Below, one piece after another: positions 43,928-52,813 of a DNA stretch of 64,000 bases. The notes under the pieces were generated by a model that worked only from the letters and a program-made list of their open reading frames with translations, was not told the DNA's origin and made no database searches. Origin of the DNA: Candidatus Tectimicrobiota bacterium. GTDB lineage: Bacteria; JACPUC01. The stretch lies in NCBI GenBank assembly GCA_016192455.1, contig JACPUC010000003.1, positions 62,001-126,000 on the forward strand. Reading direction: 5' to 3'. Both the position numbers and the translations under genes were made by a program. Positions within the stretch are counted from its first letter, which is position 1, and each line of letters begins with the position of its first letter.

Positions 43928-44376
43928 ACGCTTCGGTCAACCTTACTGTGAGGGGGGGTAGGAAGCCGGGCGATTGATCCCCGCGGGCGAGGTGCGGCAT
44001 GCCCGGCGCGACGTCGCTCCGCGGCCTGGTGGTCCAGGCGGGGACTTCGTTTCCAAGGGGCGAGGGCAAGGTGGATCGCCGGGCTCCCGCGAGGGAACGA
44101 TTTCAGCCCGGCGCGCCCCTGCCGCGTCGAGTGCGCTCCCATGCAGCCCCTACATGCCATATCCGCGCCCCGGAGGCCAGCGGTTTTTGGCGGCGCCGCG
44201 CGGCAGGCGCGGCGGCCGCGCCGCCCGCGAAGAGAGCTTGCGCGGCAGCCTCTCCCTCCCTACCATACACGTTGAGACCATCATCAGGTTCGGGACCGGC
44301 GGCAGATCGAGACGCGGCCCTGCGAGGGAGAGCGCCGCGAGTCCCAAGGTTGACCACGCGGGAGTGAAGGAGGCGC
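43928..44376. other. 449-bp gap without recognisable features
   Basis: Short frames on both strands have no domain character. TTGACC occurs near 44350 but has no matching -10. I see no repeat or RNA structure. Confidence 0.3.
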
Positions 44377-44583
44377 ATGCGGGCAAGGTTGACGACGGCC
44401 AGCAACGCCGAGGTCCGCGCCTTTCTCAATAAAGTGGGAGAGCTGGAGCTGACCGAGCGGCTCGTCTTTACCTTTGGAGGATTCCAGTTTTCCCAGCCGA
44501 TTGCAAATCGCCAGGACGCAGCCGGCAGCGTCGTCATCACCGACGACAAGGGGAGGAACTACACCTTTCAGCTCATCGACTGA
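44377..44583 (+). CDS. small hypothetical protein
   Basis: A 68-residue protein that I do not recognise. It has mixed helix and strand character (NAEVRAFLNKVGELELTERL, then VITDDKGRNYTFQLID), is soluble and has no Cys. AAGGAGG lies three bases before the ATG. Coding is likely because of the strong ribosome-binding site and the natural residue composition, unlike the Arg-rich shadow frames around it. Confidence 0.55.
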   Translation: MRARLTTASNAEVRAFLNKVGELELTERLVFTFGGFQFSQPIANRQDAAGSVVITDDKGRNYTFQLID

Positions 44584-44765
44584 CGGCGCTGCGGGCGCCT
44601 CGCCGTCGCGGGGCGGCAGGGCCGCGCGGGCCGACGAGACCAAGGTCGGTCGCGAGTCGCTCCGCCCACGTCGAGCCGAGGATGGCGGGCCACGACCCAG
44701 GGCGGGGGACGCCGGGAACCGCGGCGCCATTGTCTGGGACCATGCAGCTTGAGGAGGGGAGAGCG

Positions 44766-45773
44766 ATGGAGCGGACGAACCGTGCGCTGAGTCGTCGTCA
44801 GGTGCTGAAGATGGGGGCCGCGGCGGGTCTGTCCCTTGGCGCCCTGCCGTTGACGCGCCTTGCCGCGCGCGCCGCGCAGGGGAGGCTGCGCCTGGGCTAC
44901 ACTCGCTTCTGGACGGAACCGCCGATCTTCGTCGGCATGAAGAAGGGCTGGTTCGACACGCCTGAGCTGAAGACGGAGTTCACCCATATCCCCGCCTCGA
45001 TGCGGCAGATCGAAGCTATTGTCGCCGGCGACCTGGATGCGGGGATTGTCTCGGGGAGCGCCGTGATGATCGCCGTCGAGCGCGGCCTGAAGGTCAAAGG
45101 CATTATCGACCACAACAGCTACAAGTATAACGACGGCCTGCCCGTTGCTTGGGTTGTTCCCGCCAACTCTCCGATCAAGTCGGTGAAGGACCTGAAGGGA
45201 AAGCAGATCGCCATCAGCAGCTACGGATCGGGCCTCGATGTCCGCACCCGCAGGCTCTTGCTCGACCATGGCATCGACCCGAAGACCGAGGCCCAGCTTC
45301 TCGAAATCCCCATGCCCAAGGCGGTCGCCTCAATCCTCACCGGACGCCTCGACGCCTCCTGCTTCCCGCCCTCCTTTTACTGGGACCTGCCGAAGGAGAA
45401 AATCCGCATCCTCGAGAACATGTGGTACCACGCCGAGTCGCGCGCCCACCGCGTGCCCAACTTCTTCATCGTCATGTCCGATGACTACATTGCCAAGCAG
45501 CGGCAGACGGCGGTGGCCTTCGCCAAGCAGTTCTTGAAGGCGGCGAACTTCTGCAACGACAACCCGGCCGAGGCGGACAGCATTTGGTCGGAGTGGGCCA
45601 AGGGCAAGCGGACGGTGAAAATCCTTTACATCCCGCGGGACGGGCGGATCGACGCCGAGGGCGCCCAGGAGGAGGCCGACATGATGCTCAGCTTCGGCTA
45701 CATGAAGCGGCGCGTCGATCTCAAGAAGGAAGCCCTGGACTACAGCATCATCGACGCCGCGCTGAAGGGGTGA
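44766..45773 (+). CDS. NMT1-like substrate-binding protein with Tat-type signal
   Basis: A 335-residue ABC solute-binding protein. The N-terminus SRRQVLKMGAAAGLSLGALP is a twin-arginine-type signal (RR followed by a hydrophobic run, cleavage near ARAAQG), so it is exported folded. The mature domain is SsuA/NMT1-like: FVGMKKGWFDTPEL, SVKDLKGKQIAISSYGSGLD and AVASILTGRLDASCFPP. GAGGAGGGGAG precedes the ATG. No permease or ATPase is adjacent; it could work with the orphan permease encoded at 50590-51369 or another importer. The ligand is unknown. Confidence 0.86.
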   Translation: MERTNRALSRRQVLKMGAAAGLSLGALPLTRLAARAAQGRLRLGYTRFWTEPPIFVGMKKGWFDTPELKTEFTHIPASMRQIEAIVAGDLDAGIVSGSAVMIAVERGLKVKGIIDHNSYKYNDGLPVAWVVPANSPIKSVKDLKGKQIAISSYGSGLDVRTRRLLLDHGIDPKTEAQLLEIPMPKAVASILTGRLDASCFPPSFYWDLPKEKIRILENMWYHAESRAHRVPNFFIVMSDDYIAKQRQTAVAFAKQFLKAANFCNDNPAEADSIWSEWAKGKRTVKILYIPRDGRIDAEGAQEEADMMLSFGYMKRRVDLKKEALDYSIIDAALKG

Positions 45774-45946
45774 GGCGGGCGCAACGGCGCTGGCATTCTC
45801 TTGGCCGGTCTGCCGCCGGCCGCGGCAGATGCCCCGGCGGCCAACCTCAAACGACCAACGGGCGAGCCGTCCCACCGGCCCGCCCGTTCGTCTCTACCTC
45901 TTCTCTGACTCCGTCCCGCGCCGGGCTGCCGGGGGGCCTACGGCGC

Positions 45947-47035
45947 CTACCGGAAATGCTTCCCCTCGCTCACCAGGTTCTTCGCGGGAATGCGCACACG
46001 GCGTTCGGGGTCGGCCACCACAGTGCCGATGCGCCAGCAGCCCCGGCCGCGTTCTTTCAGCAACTCCAGGGCAAGGTCGGCGTCCCCCTCCGCCACCACG
46101 GCGCAGAAGCCCACCCCCATGTTGAAGACGCTGTGCATCTCGGCGTCGCTGATGCCGCCGGCGCGCTGCAGCAGCGGGAAGACCGGCGGCGGCTCCGGCA
46201 GGGCGTCGAGGACGAAGCCGACCGCCGCCGGCACACGCGCCAGGTTCAGAAAGCCGTCCCCGGTGATGTTCAGGTACGCCTTCACGTCCACGCCGCTGTC
46301 GAGCAGGGAGAGCGCCTCCTGCACGTAGATGGCGGTCGGTTCGAGGAGCTCCTCGCCGAGCGTCCGTCCCAGCTCGTCGAGGCGCCGGCCAACGTCCCAC
46401 CCTTGCTCGCTGAAGCAGATGCGCCGCGCCAGGGTCATGCCGTTGCTGTGGACGCCGGTGCTCGCCAGGCCGATGACGGCGTCGCCGGCGGCCAGGCGGT
46501 CGCCGGTCATCAGGTGCGCCAGGGTAACGAGGCCGATGCACGTGCCCACCAGGTCGAAGCCGCGTTCGTTCGGGCCGCCCATGATCAGGTCGCCGAGTTG
46601 CGCCGTCTCGCCGCCGGGGATGCTGATGCCCGCCTGGCGCGCCCCTTCGGCCAGGCCCTTGGCCAGCTCCACCATCACCTCCTCATCGTACCGCGCCAGG
46701 GCGATGTAATCGACCAGGGCGAGCGGCCGCGCCCCCACGCAGAGGAGGTCATTGACATTCATCGCCACGCAGTCGATGCCGATGGTGTCGTAGCGCTCCA
46801 TGAGCTGCGCGATGATCGTCTTTGTCCCCACCCCGTCGGTGCTGATGGCCATGCCCATGCCGTTGCCGAGGTCGATGACGTTGGCGAAGTAGCCGAGGTC
46901 CATCACCGGCCTGCCGACGCTGCCGCAGTAAGCGAAGGTGGCGCGCAGCAACCGGCTGAACTGCTGCTGCCGCTCGCTGCCGCCGATCGGCAGGACCCCG
47001 GCGCGCTCGTAGGCAGATTCGCTTCGTTCGCTCAC
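45947..47035 (-). CDS. purM: phosphoribosylformylglycinamidine cyclo-ligase (AIR synthetase) PurM
   Basis: A 362-residue AIRS/HypE-fold enzyme. Signature blocks are ISTDGVGTKTIIA, IGIDCVAMNVNDLLCVGARP, SIPGGETAQLGDLI and GLASTGVHSNGMTLARR. It closes formylglycinamidine ribonucleotide to AIR in purine synthesis. The usual HITGGG segment reads NITGDGFLNLARV, so it is a divergent member. The GTG at 47035 has AGGAG seven bases upstream. It is not SelD, although that protein has the same fold: the N-terminal Cys/Sec-containing segment of SelD is absent. Confidence 0.85.
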   Translation of the reverse strand: MSERSESAYERAGVLPIGGSERQQQFSRLLRATFAYCGSVGRPVMDLGYFANVIDLGNGMGMAISTDGVGTKTIIAQLMERYDTIGIDCVAMNVNDLLCVGARPLALVDYIALARYDEEVMVELAKGLAEGARQAGISIPGGETAQLGDLIMGGPNERGFDLVGTCIGLVTLAHLMTGDRLAAGDAVIGLASTGVHSNGMTLARRICFSEQGWDVGRRLDELGRTLGEELLEPTAIYVQEALSLLDSGVDVKAYLNITGDGFLNLARVPAAVGFVLDALPEPPPVFPLLQRAGGISDAEMHSVFNMGVGFCAVVAEGDADLALELLKERGRGCWRIGTVVADPERRVRIPAKNLVSEGKHFR

Positions 47036-47160
47036 CGTAACGCTCCTGTCGCCCGCGGTGCGGATCGTGCTCCCGTATCGCCCTGCCCCCGCCGTCCGGT
47101 CACCAGGCGCGAGTTGCCAGCCCGCCGCGCATCGCCTACAATCGCCCCGCATGCCGGCAC

Positions 47161-47188
47161 GTAGGGGCGGTTTGGGAGCCGCCCCTAC
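47161..47188. repeat. solo GC hairpin of the MITE type
   Basis: A 28-bp inverted repeat, GTAGGGGCGG ... CCGCCCCTAC with loop TTTGGGAG, the same hairpin that lies at the centre of the MITE-like elements but without their ends. It lies in the 335-bp gap 47036-47370, which otherwise shows only an AT-rich TTTACTATACC near 47267 that might be a -10 region. Confidence 0.55.
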
Positions 47189-47370
47189 CAATGAGGCAGC
47201 GCGCGTTGCCTGCGGGGCTGCGCTGCTACGACAGTGGCGTCCCGCATCGTGCCGGGTTTACTATACCAGCAGGCAGGTTGCTTGGCGAGGCGGGGCGGCC
47301 GGCGAGCGCGGCATCCCGCGGCCACGCATGCGCCTCCTGTCTCGCGACGCTCCAGAACAGGGAAGAGCCA

Positions 47371-47892
47371 ATGGCGATCTACGAGCTTGACGGCAAGCGC
47401 CCGCGCCTGGGCGCGAACTCCTACGTCGATCCCTCGGCCAGCGTGATCGGCGACGTGGTCATCGGCGACGGCGTCTACATCGCGCCTGGCGCGGTGCTGC
47501 GGGGCGACTTCGGCCCCATCGTCATCGGCGACGGCACGAACATCCAGGACCACTGCCTCTGCCACGGCGAGGTCGATGCCCCGGTCGTCATCGGCAAGCG
47601 CAACCACGTCGGCCACCGCGCCATCATCCACTGCGCCACCGTCGGCGACGCCTGCCTCATCGGCATGGGCTGCATCATCCTCGATGGGGCGGTGGTCGAG
47701 GATCGCTGCATCATCGCGGCGGGCGCCCTGGTGACCAAGGGGAGCCGCGTGCCGAGCGGCAGCCTGCTCATGGGCATGCCGGGGAAGGTCGTGGGGAAGG
47801 CCAGCGAGGCCCAGCTCCTCGAGGTGCAGCGCGGCGCCAGCCACTACCAAGGCCTCGTCGAGCGCTACGCCTCGCTGAAGCGGCTTGATTGA
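47371..47892 (+). CDS. gamma-carbonic anhydrase-like left-handed beta-helix protein
   Basis: A 173-residue hexapeptide-repeat protein of the PaaY/CaiE/YrdA gamma-CA group. The beta-helix repeats run from about residue 12 to 125 (for example VIGDVVIGDGVYIAPGAVLR), with HCLCHG, GKRNHVGHRAIIHCATVG and GMGCIILDGAVV carrying the His metal ligands. The C-terminal helix packs on the trimer. Members are trimeric metalloproteins, some with carbonic anhydrase activity and some acting as thioesterases. The start fits MAIYELDGKRP. It is transcribed alone. Confidence 0.9.
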   Translation: MAIYELDGKRPRLGANSYVDPSASVIGDVVIGDGVYIAPGAVLRGDFGPIVIGDGTNIQDHCLCHGEVDAPVVIGKRNHVGHRAIIHCATVGDACLIGMGCIILDGAVVEDRCIIAAGALVTKGSRVPSGSLLMGMPGKVVGKASEAQLLEVQRGASHYQGLVERYASLKRLD

Positions 47893-48053
47893 CGACGCCC
47901 CGCCCCGGCCGCTCGTCGAGACCTCACCCCTCCTTCCCCGCCAGGCGCCGCACCCTTCCTTTCATGCGGACTGCTGAGAGAAAAGAACCTCGAAGTGGTT
48001 GATTTGACGTGGCGGTGAGGATGCCGTTTGGGCGGCCGGTGTCCTTTACCCCT

Positions 48054-48189
48054 GCGTTCTCTGCGCCTCTGCGGTTTAATGGAGTGCACCGCGGAGACGC
48101 AGAGAGCGCGGAGAAGGTAGGGGAAGGAACCGCTGATGGACACGGATGCACACAGATATCAGTGTCCATCCGTGTTCATCAGTGGTTCT
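48054..48189. repeat. pair of long imperfect palindromes
   Basis: The first palindrome (48054-48110) pairs GCGTTCTCTGCGCCTCTGCG with ACCGCGGAGACGCAGAGAGC. The second (48123-48189) pairs GGAACCGCTGATGGACACGG with CCGTGTTCATCAGTGGTTC around ACACAGATATCAGTGT. Sequences of this kind (CTCTGCGTCTCTGCGG and ACACGGATGNACACAGAT) recur, as I recall, in genomes of unrelated phyla. A 23-bp half-copy of the second is at 33161-33183. The surrounding gap 47893-48358 holds no gene. Confidence 0.6.
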
Positions 48190-48202
48190 TTGCATCCCGG
48201 TG

Positions 48203-48230
48203 GTAGGGGCGGTTCGCGAACCGCCCCTAC
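48203..48230. repeat. solo GC hairpin of the MITE type
   Basis: A perfect 28-bp palindrome, arms GTAGGGGCGGTTCG and CGAACCGCCCCTAC, identical to the hairpin inside the MITE-like elements A-E but with no element ends around it. It lies 13 bp after the ACACGGATG palindrome. Confidence 0.6.
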
Positions 48231-48358
48231 GGTCGATGGCATGGAAGCCTGCTGAGAAAGAAGTGTCCGCTTACTTTCATGACCTTGCGGGTGGGCCGCA
48301 GGCCCATGGGGAACTGCTTGGAAGCGCCAGCCACCCAGTCCTGCCTCACCCCCGCCCC

Positions 48359-49426
48359 TCAGAATTGCAGCAGGGCGCCCTCGGCGCAGAGTCCGGGGCC
48401 CAGGGCCGCCATCACCCCCAGCTCGCCGGGACGGGGGGGATCGCTGCCCAGGACGCGCTCCAGAACGAAGAGCACCGTGGGGGACGACATGTTCCCGTAG
48501 TGGTAGAGGATGTGCTGCGACGCCGCGAGCTGGTCGTCCCGCAGGCCGAGGTGATGCTTGATGCTCTCGATCACCCGCACGCCGCCGGGGTGCAGCACCC
48601 AGCGCGCCACCCTGCTTGCCTCCACGCCCCGCGCATCGAGGAGGCGCTTCACCAGGTCCTGCACCACCGGGCCGCTGATGGTGCGCAGCTCCTTCGACAG
48701 GCGAATGCGATGCCGCCCATCGATGGTGTCGAAGCCCACGTGGCCGAGGTACTCCGGGTACAGCGCCGAGGCGAAGCCGAGGACGGTGGCGCCGCGGCTC
48801 TCGGGCGCGGCGGCGGGGCGCGCCCGAGAGCCGCTCGGCGCCAGCAGGGCCGCGGCGGCGCCGTCGGCGCAGAGGGCGTTGCCGATGACCGTCTCCAGGG
48901 AGGCGTCCTTGTAATAGGCCGCGGAACAGACCTCCACGGCCACCGCCAGGGCGGGCCCGCCGTTAGCCCGCGCGAAGTCGCCGGCGCGTTGCAGGGCCGG
49001 CAGGGCGCCGGCGCAGCCGTGGCCGACGATATCGGTATGTTGCAAGTGGTGCGGGAACTCGAGGGCGCCCATGAGGCGCGCCGAGAGTCCCGGGCAGACA
49101 TAGCCGGTGCTCGTCGCGACGGCGAGGAACTCGACCTGCCGCGGCTCGATGCCGGCGCGCCCCAGGCAGCGCTCAATCGCCTCTTTGGCGAGGCTGACGC
49201 TCCCCTCCGTGAACCGCCGGAGGAGGAAGTTGGGGTCTTCGTACGAGGGCGCCGTCTCGGCGTTGACCCTGTACAGGTGGCGGTAGCCGATCTCCGTGTT
49301 CAGGAAGAACTTGCGGATGGCGGCGCTGCGGTAGCCGATGAGCTCGTAGACCTCCTGCTGGCTGAATCGTTCCGCCGGCACGGCAACGCCGAGGTGGGTG
49401 ATGCGCGCCTGAACGTCACCACGCAT
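48359..49426 (-). CDS. type III polyketide synthase (chalcone/stilbene synthase family)
   Basis: A 355-residue thiolase-fold enzyme. The catalytic triad of type III PKSs is present: the nucleophilic Cys in VGHGCAGALPAL, His in WVLHPGGVRVIE and Asn in HYGNMSSPTVLF. It condenses an acyl-CoA starter with malonyl-CoA units; bacterial members near a methyltransferase often make alkylresorcinols or alkylpyrones that enter membranes. Its start overlaps the upstream methyltransferase gene by 11 bp, so the two are translationally coupled. The chain length and starter cannot be predicted from sequence alone. Confidence 0.92.
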   Translation of the reverse strand: MRGDVQARITHLGVAVPAERFSQQEVYELIGYRSAAIRKFFLNTEIGYRHLYRVNAETAPSYEDPNFLLRRFTEGSVSLAKEAIERCLGRAGIEPRQVEFLAVATSTGYVCPGLSARLMGALEFPHHLQHTDIVGHGCAGALPALQRAGDFARANGGPALAVAVEVCSAAYYKDASLETVIGNALCADGAAAALLAPSGSRARPAAAPESRGATVLGFASALYPEYLGHVGFDTIDGRHRIRLSKELRTISGPVVQDLVKRLLDARGVEASRVARWVLHPGGVRVIESIKHHLGLRDDQLAASQHILYHYGNMSSPTVLFVLERVLGSDPPRPGELGVMAALGPGLCAEGALLQF

Positions 49427-50267
49427 GCTGCTCTCCAGCCTGGGATGAGGAGGCCGTCCCCACGGGTTCGGCGGCGAATCCCATCGGCGGGGGCGGGCGC
49501 CGCAGGGTCAGGACCGCCCGATACGGAAAGTGCCGGTGCAGGACGTAGCCCTCGGCCGCCAGCGCCGCGGCGAGGCGGCGCCACTCCGCGGGCGAGAAGC
49601 TGTTGCGCACCGAAGCCGGGCCGTCGGCGCGCGTCAGCCGATTGCGCGTCGTCGCGCGCACGATCGCCTGCACGCCGCGGTACGGCAGCCAGTGGCGCAC
49701 GAGGTCCTCGACAATGACGGCGCGCCGCGCCAGGCGCGCCAGGCTGCGCAGCAGCGCCCTTCCCTCCCCGTCCTCGAAATGGTGCAGCGCCTGGGAGCAG
49801 AGCACCACATCGACGCTGCCGTCGCGCAGCGGCAGGGCGCGCGCATCCGCCCGCAGGAGCCGCACGCCGGCGGCGGGCAGCCCTGAGCTGGTCGGCCGCG
49901 CGGCTCCATGCAGGAGCTCCCTGGCGGCGCGCAGCACCAACGCATTGGCATCCAGGCCGATGCAGGTGAGACGCAGGCCGCGCCGGGCGCCCCACTTCGC
50001 CAGGTGCTGCGGGATGTCCGCCGATCCCGTGGCGAGGTCGAGGATCGTCCAGCGCCGCCGCGGCTCGGCCAGGAGCAAGGGCGCCAGGTGGCGCATGAGG
50101 AACCGGCGGCCCCCCAGCCAGCGGTTGTAGCGGCGGATGTCCAGGAGGTTCTCGTAGAGCTCGGGATAGGAGGAGAGGGGCTGGTCGATGAGCTCAGGCA
50201 GCCGGGCGCGCCCCGCCTCCCCCCCTCCCTCTCTCGCCCCCAGCCGCGCAAGCAGACGGTGAAACAT
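49416..50267 (-). CDS. SAM-dependent methyltransferase partnered with type III PKS
   Basis: A 283-residue class I methyltransferase. Motif I is TILDLATGSADIPQHLA, followed by CIGLDANALVL and GSVDVVLCSQALHHFEDGEG. It is Arg-rich and soluble. It overlaps the type III PKS gene by 11 bp (first gene of the pair), so it probably methylates the polyketide product. A ubiE-like quinone methyltransferase is less likely because of this coupling. The N-terminal 45 residues (RARLPELIDQPLSSYPELYE) are typical of methyltransferases next to bacterial type III PKSs. Confidence 0.86.
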   Translation of the reverse strand: MFHRLLARLGAREGGGEAGRARLPELIDQPLSSYPELYENLLDIRRYNRWLGGRRFLMRHLAPLLLAEPRRRWTILDLATGSADIPQHLAKWGARRGLRLTCIGLDANALVLRAARELLHGAARPTSSGLPAAGVRLLRADARALPLRDGSVDVVLCSQALHHFEDGEGRALLRSLARLARRAVIVEDLVRHWLPYRGVQAIVRATTRNRLTRADGPASVRNSFSPAEWRRLAAALAAEGYVLHRHFPYRAVLTLRRPPPPMGFAAEPVGTASSSQAGEQHAW

Positions 50268-50589
50268 CCAGGCCCCCTCCTCCCAGCCCGGGCGCAGGCG
50301 CGACCCACGGCGGGCTCGCGCGCGCAGGCCGGCGCCGCGCCGGGGTTCGCCCGCGGTCTTCGTCGGCAGTCGGGGTCGATGGCGGGGAGATCACCCACCT
50401 GCCTGCCGCCTCGCCGGCCTCGGCGGAGCAGACAGGGCGGAGTCGGGGTGCGCCAGGTCTCCGCAACGCTCTGCCGCCGCGGCCGCCCGACCGCGCTCAT
50501 CCCACCCGGTGGGTTCGGCGGGCGGCGCCGGCGGTTCAGCCGCGAGCGGACGGCGCAGCAAGGAAGCAGGCAGGCAGGGGCGCGGCACG
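50268..50589. other. 322-bp gap without recognisable features
   Basis: Only GC-rich shadow frames are visible. The promoter for the PKS operon should lie at the left end but no good boxes stand out. Confidence 0.3.
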
Positions 50590-51369
50590 CTACGTCGTTG
50601 CCGCCAGGTTGATCTCAGGACGCCAGCTCGTCAAGCGCTTCTCGAAGAATTTGAAGATGCCCATCTCCAGCACCAGCATGACGAGCGCGAAGCCGACGGT
50701 CCAGGCGAGCACCAGTTTCATCGAGAAGAGCTCGAAGGCGTAGTTGATCATGAAGCCGACGCCGTTGCTCAACCCCAGCATCTCGGAGAGCACCACGACC
50801 TTCCAGGAGAGGGCGAAGCCAAAGCGCAGGGCGGCGAAGAGGTAAGGGACGAGCTGCGGCAGGATGATGCTGAAGATGATCTGCGGCTTGCTCGCCTGGA
50901 AGGCCTGCCCCATCTCGATGAGGTCCTTGTCCAGCGCCTTCGTTCCCTGCCACACGTTGATCGTGATGATGGGAGCGATGATGATGAAGATGGCGAACCA
51001 GGCCGCCAGGTCCGAGATGCCGAACCAGAGCAGGGCGATGATCGACCAGGCCAAACCGGGGATCGTCAGGCCGACGAGGATCGCCTCCTCGAAGTACCTC
51101 TCGGCGAGGCGGTTCACGCCCATCATGATGCCGAGCCCCAGACTGACGAGGAAGGCCCAGATGAAGCCGACGATCACCCGCACCAGGGTATGGTACATGT
51201 GGAAGAAGAAGCTGCCGTCGGCAAAGAGCTTGTACACCTCGCCGAGCACGATGAAAGGACCGGGGATGAACGCGGGGGGGAAGAAGAAGGAGATGATCTG
51301 CCAGACGAGGATGATGGTGGCGAACATCGACAGGCGGACAAGGTGATGCTTGCTTGTTGAGGTGCGCAT
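50590..51369 (-). CDS. orphan ABC transporter permease (taurine/nitrate type)
   Basis: A 259-residue integral membrane protein with about six hydrophobic segments (for example FATIILVWQIISFFFPPAF, LAWTVGFALVMLVLEMGIF) and the EAA loop at about DLIEMGQAFQASKPQIIFS. It is homologous in layout to the permease of the complete operon at 7.4-10.1 kb. ATG 51369 or 51387 could be the start; both have AGGAG nearby. No binding protein or ATPase gene flanks it, so it must share these with another system or is a relic. Confidence 0.87.
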   Translation of the reverse strand: MRTSTSKHHLVRLSMFATIILVWQIISFFFPPAFIPGPFIVLGEVYKLFADGSFFFHMYHTLVRVIVGFIWAFLVSLGLGIMMGVNRLAERYFEEAILVGLTIPGLAWSIIALLWFGISDLAAWFAIFIIIAPIITINVWQGTKALDKDLIEMGQAFQASKPQIIFSIILPQLVPYLFAALRFGFALSWKVVVLSEMLGLSNGVGFMINYAFELFSMKLVLAWTVGFALVMLVLEMGIFKFFEKRLTSWRPEINLAATT

Positions 51370-51888
51370 GCTCTCCTGCTCCTCCATGCGTGCGTCGTGG
51401 GGAGCGTCGGCGCCCCTGCCGGGAGCGCCCGTAGTCGGGGCGGCGCCCCGCGAGTTCTTCGTCAGGGCGCCCCCTGGCGCTGCCGCTCCTCACCGCCGGC
51501 GCAGCCGCAAGCGCCCAGCCACCCTTGCGGCGCGGTGATTCTTCCCCGCGCAACCACAGGACGATGTTCCATCGCTCAGGCTCGTCGCCCCCGCATGAGC
51601 CCTGCTCCTCTCCGACCCTGCCCGGCGCCCCCGCTCACCCTGGCGGCCGACGCCGCGTCCGCCCGGTCGGGACGCGCCATGACGCCGCCGTCGCGGGAAC
51701 GCTCTCCGCGCCTCAAGGCCTCTTTCGGCTCGCCACTTTCACTCACTATACGGAAGCGGCGCGAGCAGTGTCAATTCTCTATCCTGGGGCAAGCGGCGCC
51801 CTCGCCGGCAAAGAGCCTGCGCACCGGACGGCGCCGGCGGCGCAGCGGCGGCGGCCGGCGATGACCGGCGAACGAGGCCGCCCAGCCG
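51370..51888. other. 519-bp gap without recognisable features
   Basis: High-GC shadow frames only; no repeats of the window's families. A short AT-richer stretch near 51735-51780 could hold the permease promoter but no convincing pair of boxes is present. Confidence 0.3.
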
Positions 51889-52119
51889 CTAGCGGTTGGC
51901 GCGCTGCAGGCCCCGCACTGCTTCGGCCAGGCGTTCCAGCGCCTGCGCCTGCCGACTCGTGGCCTCGGAGATGCCCTTCACCGCATCAACGAGCGCCTGC
52001 GACAGCCCGAAGGAAAACTGCGCCTCGGCGGGCCGCGGACCACCCCGCGCCAGCAGGTTGGCCACCAGGGCGAGGAAGATGAGGGTCAGGAGCGCCTGCG
52101 TCAGACGGCTGCCGTGCAT
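51889..52119 (-). CDS. small membrane-anchored or secreted protein
   Basis: A 76-residue protein. The N-terminal LTQALLTLIFLALVANLLA is a signal peptide or anchor, followed by an AQFSFGLS segment and an amphipathic helix (EATSRQAQALERLAEAVRGL) with coiled-coil character. AAGGAG lies six bases before the ATG. I do not recognise it. It is the last gene in a same-strand series after grdC, grdA and the cupin gene, and may be cotranscribed with them. Confidence 0.6.
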   Translation of the reverse strand: MHGSRLTQALLTLIFLALVANLLARGGPRPAEAQFSFGLSQALVDAVKGISEATSRQAQALERLAEAVRGLQRANR

Positions 52120-52267
52120 ATCGATCTCCTTGCCATTGAGGTGCGGCGATGCGCTTGCGCGCCCCCGGCGGCCGCCGGCGGGCATGCAGGCCGCGCCGGG
52201 CGCCCCGCCGCCACCGCGCGGGGCGTGTGCCGGGCCGGCTCGAAGGCCGCCTGGGCGGAGTCCCGTT

Positions 52268-52693
52268 TCAGGGGGGCGAGCCGCCGAGCAGGTGGCAGAG
52301 CTCGACGTCGGGGTGCGCGGCATCGTAAGGCTGGTCGTAGTACGACAGGAGGTAGATGACGTGCTCATCGATGTTGCGCACGGCGTGGCCAAGGCCGGCG
52401 GGAATCTCCACCACGGTGAGCTCCGCGGCCGAGAGCTCGAACTCCTCCCCGCCGTCGGCACCTTCGACGCGCCAGGCGGAACGCCCGCCCCACACGAAGA
52501 TCAGCTCATTCAGGCGCCGGTGCCGGTGGTTGCCGCGCACCGCGCCCGGCGCGATGGAGGCCAGGTGGAGGTGGCCGAACGGCCCGGCCGCGTACTGCGG
52601 CGGGATGGGGTTGACGACCCAGCCGCGCGCATCGACGAAGTGGCCGGCGCCGAGGCTGTGGCGTGTCACCCTGCGCCAGGCGGCCTTCGCCAT
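52268..52693 (-). CDS. single-domain cupin protein
   Basis: A 141-residue cupin. Motif 1 has the metal-binding His cluster in GNHRHRRLNELIFVWGG and motif 2 lies in VVEIPAGLGHAVRNIDEHV, whose GLGHAV supplies a further His. It resembles the WxcM/FdtA-like sugar isomerase cupins and polysaccharide-associated cupins, but without the linked sugar genes the assignment stays general. It lies 120 bp downstream of grdA on the same strand. Confidence 0.72.
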   Translation of the reverse strand: MAKAAWRRVTRHSLGAGHFVDARGWVVNPIPPQYAAGPFGHLHLASIAPGAVRGNHRHRRLNELIFVWGGRSAWRVEGADGGEEFELSAAELTVVEIPAGLGHAVRNIDEHVIYLLSYYDQPYDAAHPDVELCHLLGGSPP

Positions 52694-52813
52694 CTCCCCT
52701 CCGTTTCGGCGCTCAGGCCGAACCCACCCGAGACACAGGGCGCGGCCCCCGGCGGCTCCCGCGTCCCGCTGTCCTCGCCCTTTTCACCCCCGCGCACGGG
52801 CGCCCCGCGAGCG

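Noticed and set aside
45947-47035. PurM-like gene as possible selD, given two selenoproteins in the window
   Set aside because: The N-terminal Cys/Sec segment of SelD is absent and the motifs (DGVGTK, NVNDLLCVGA, GGETAQ) are those of AIR synthetase.
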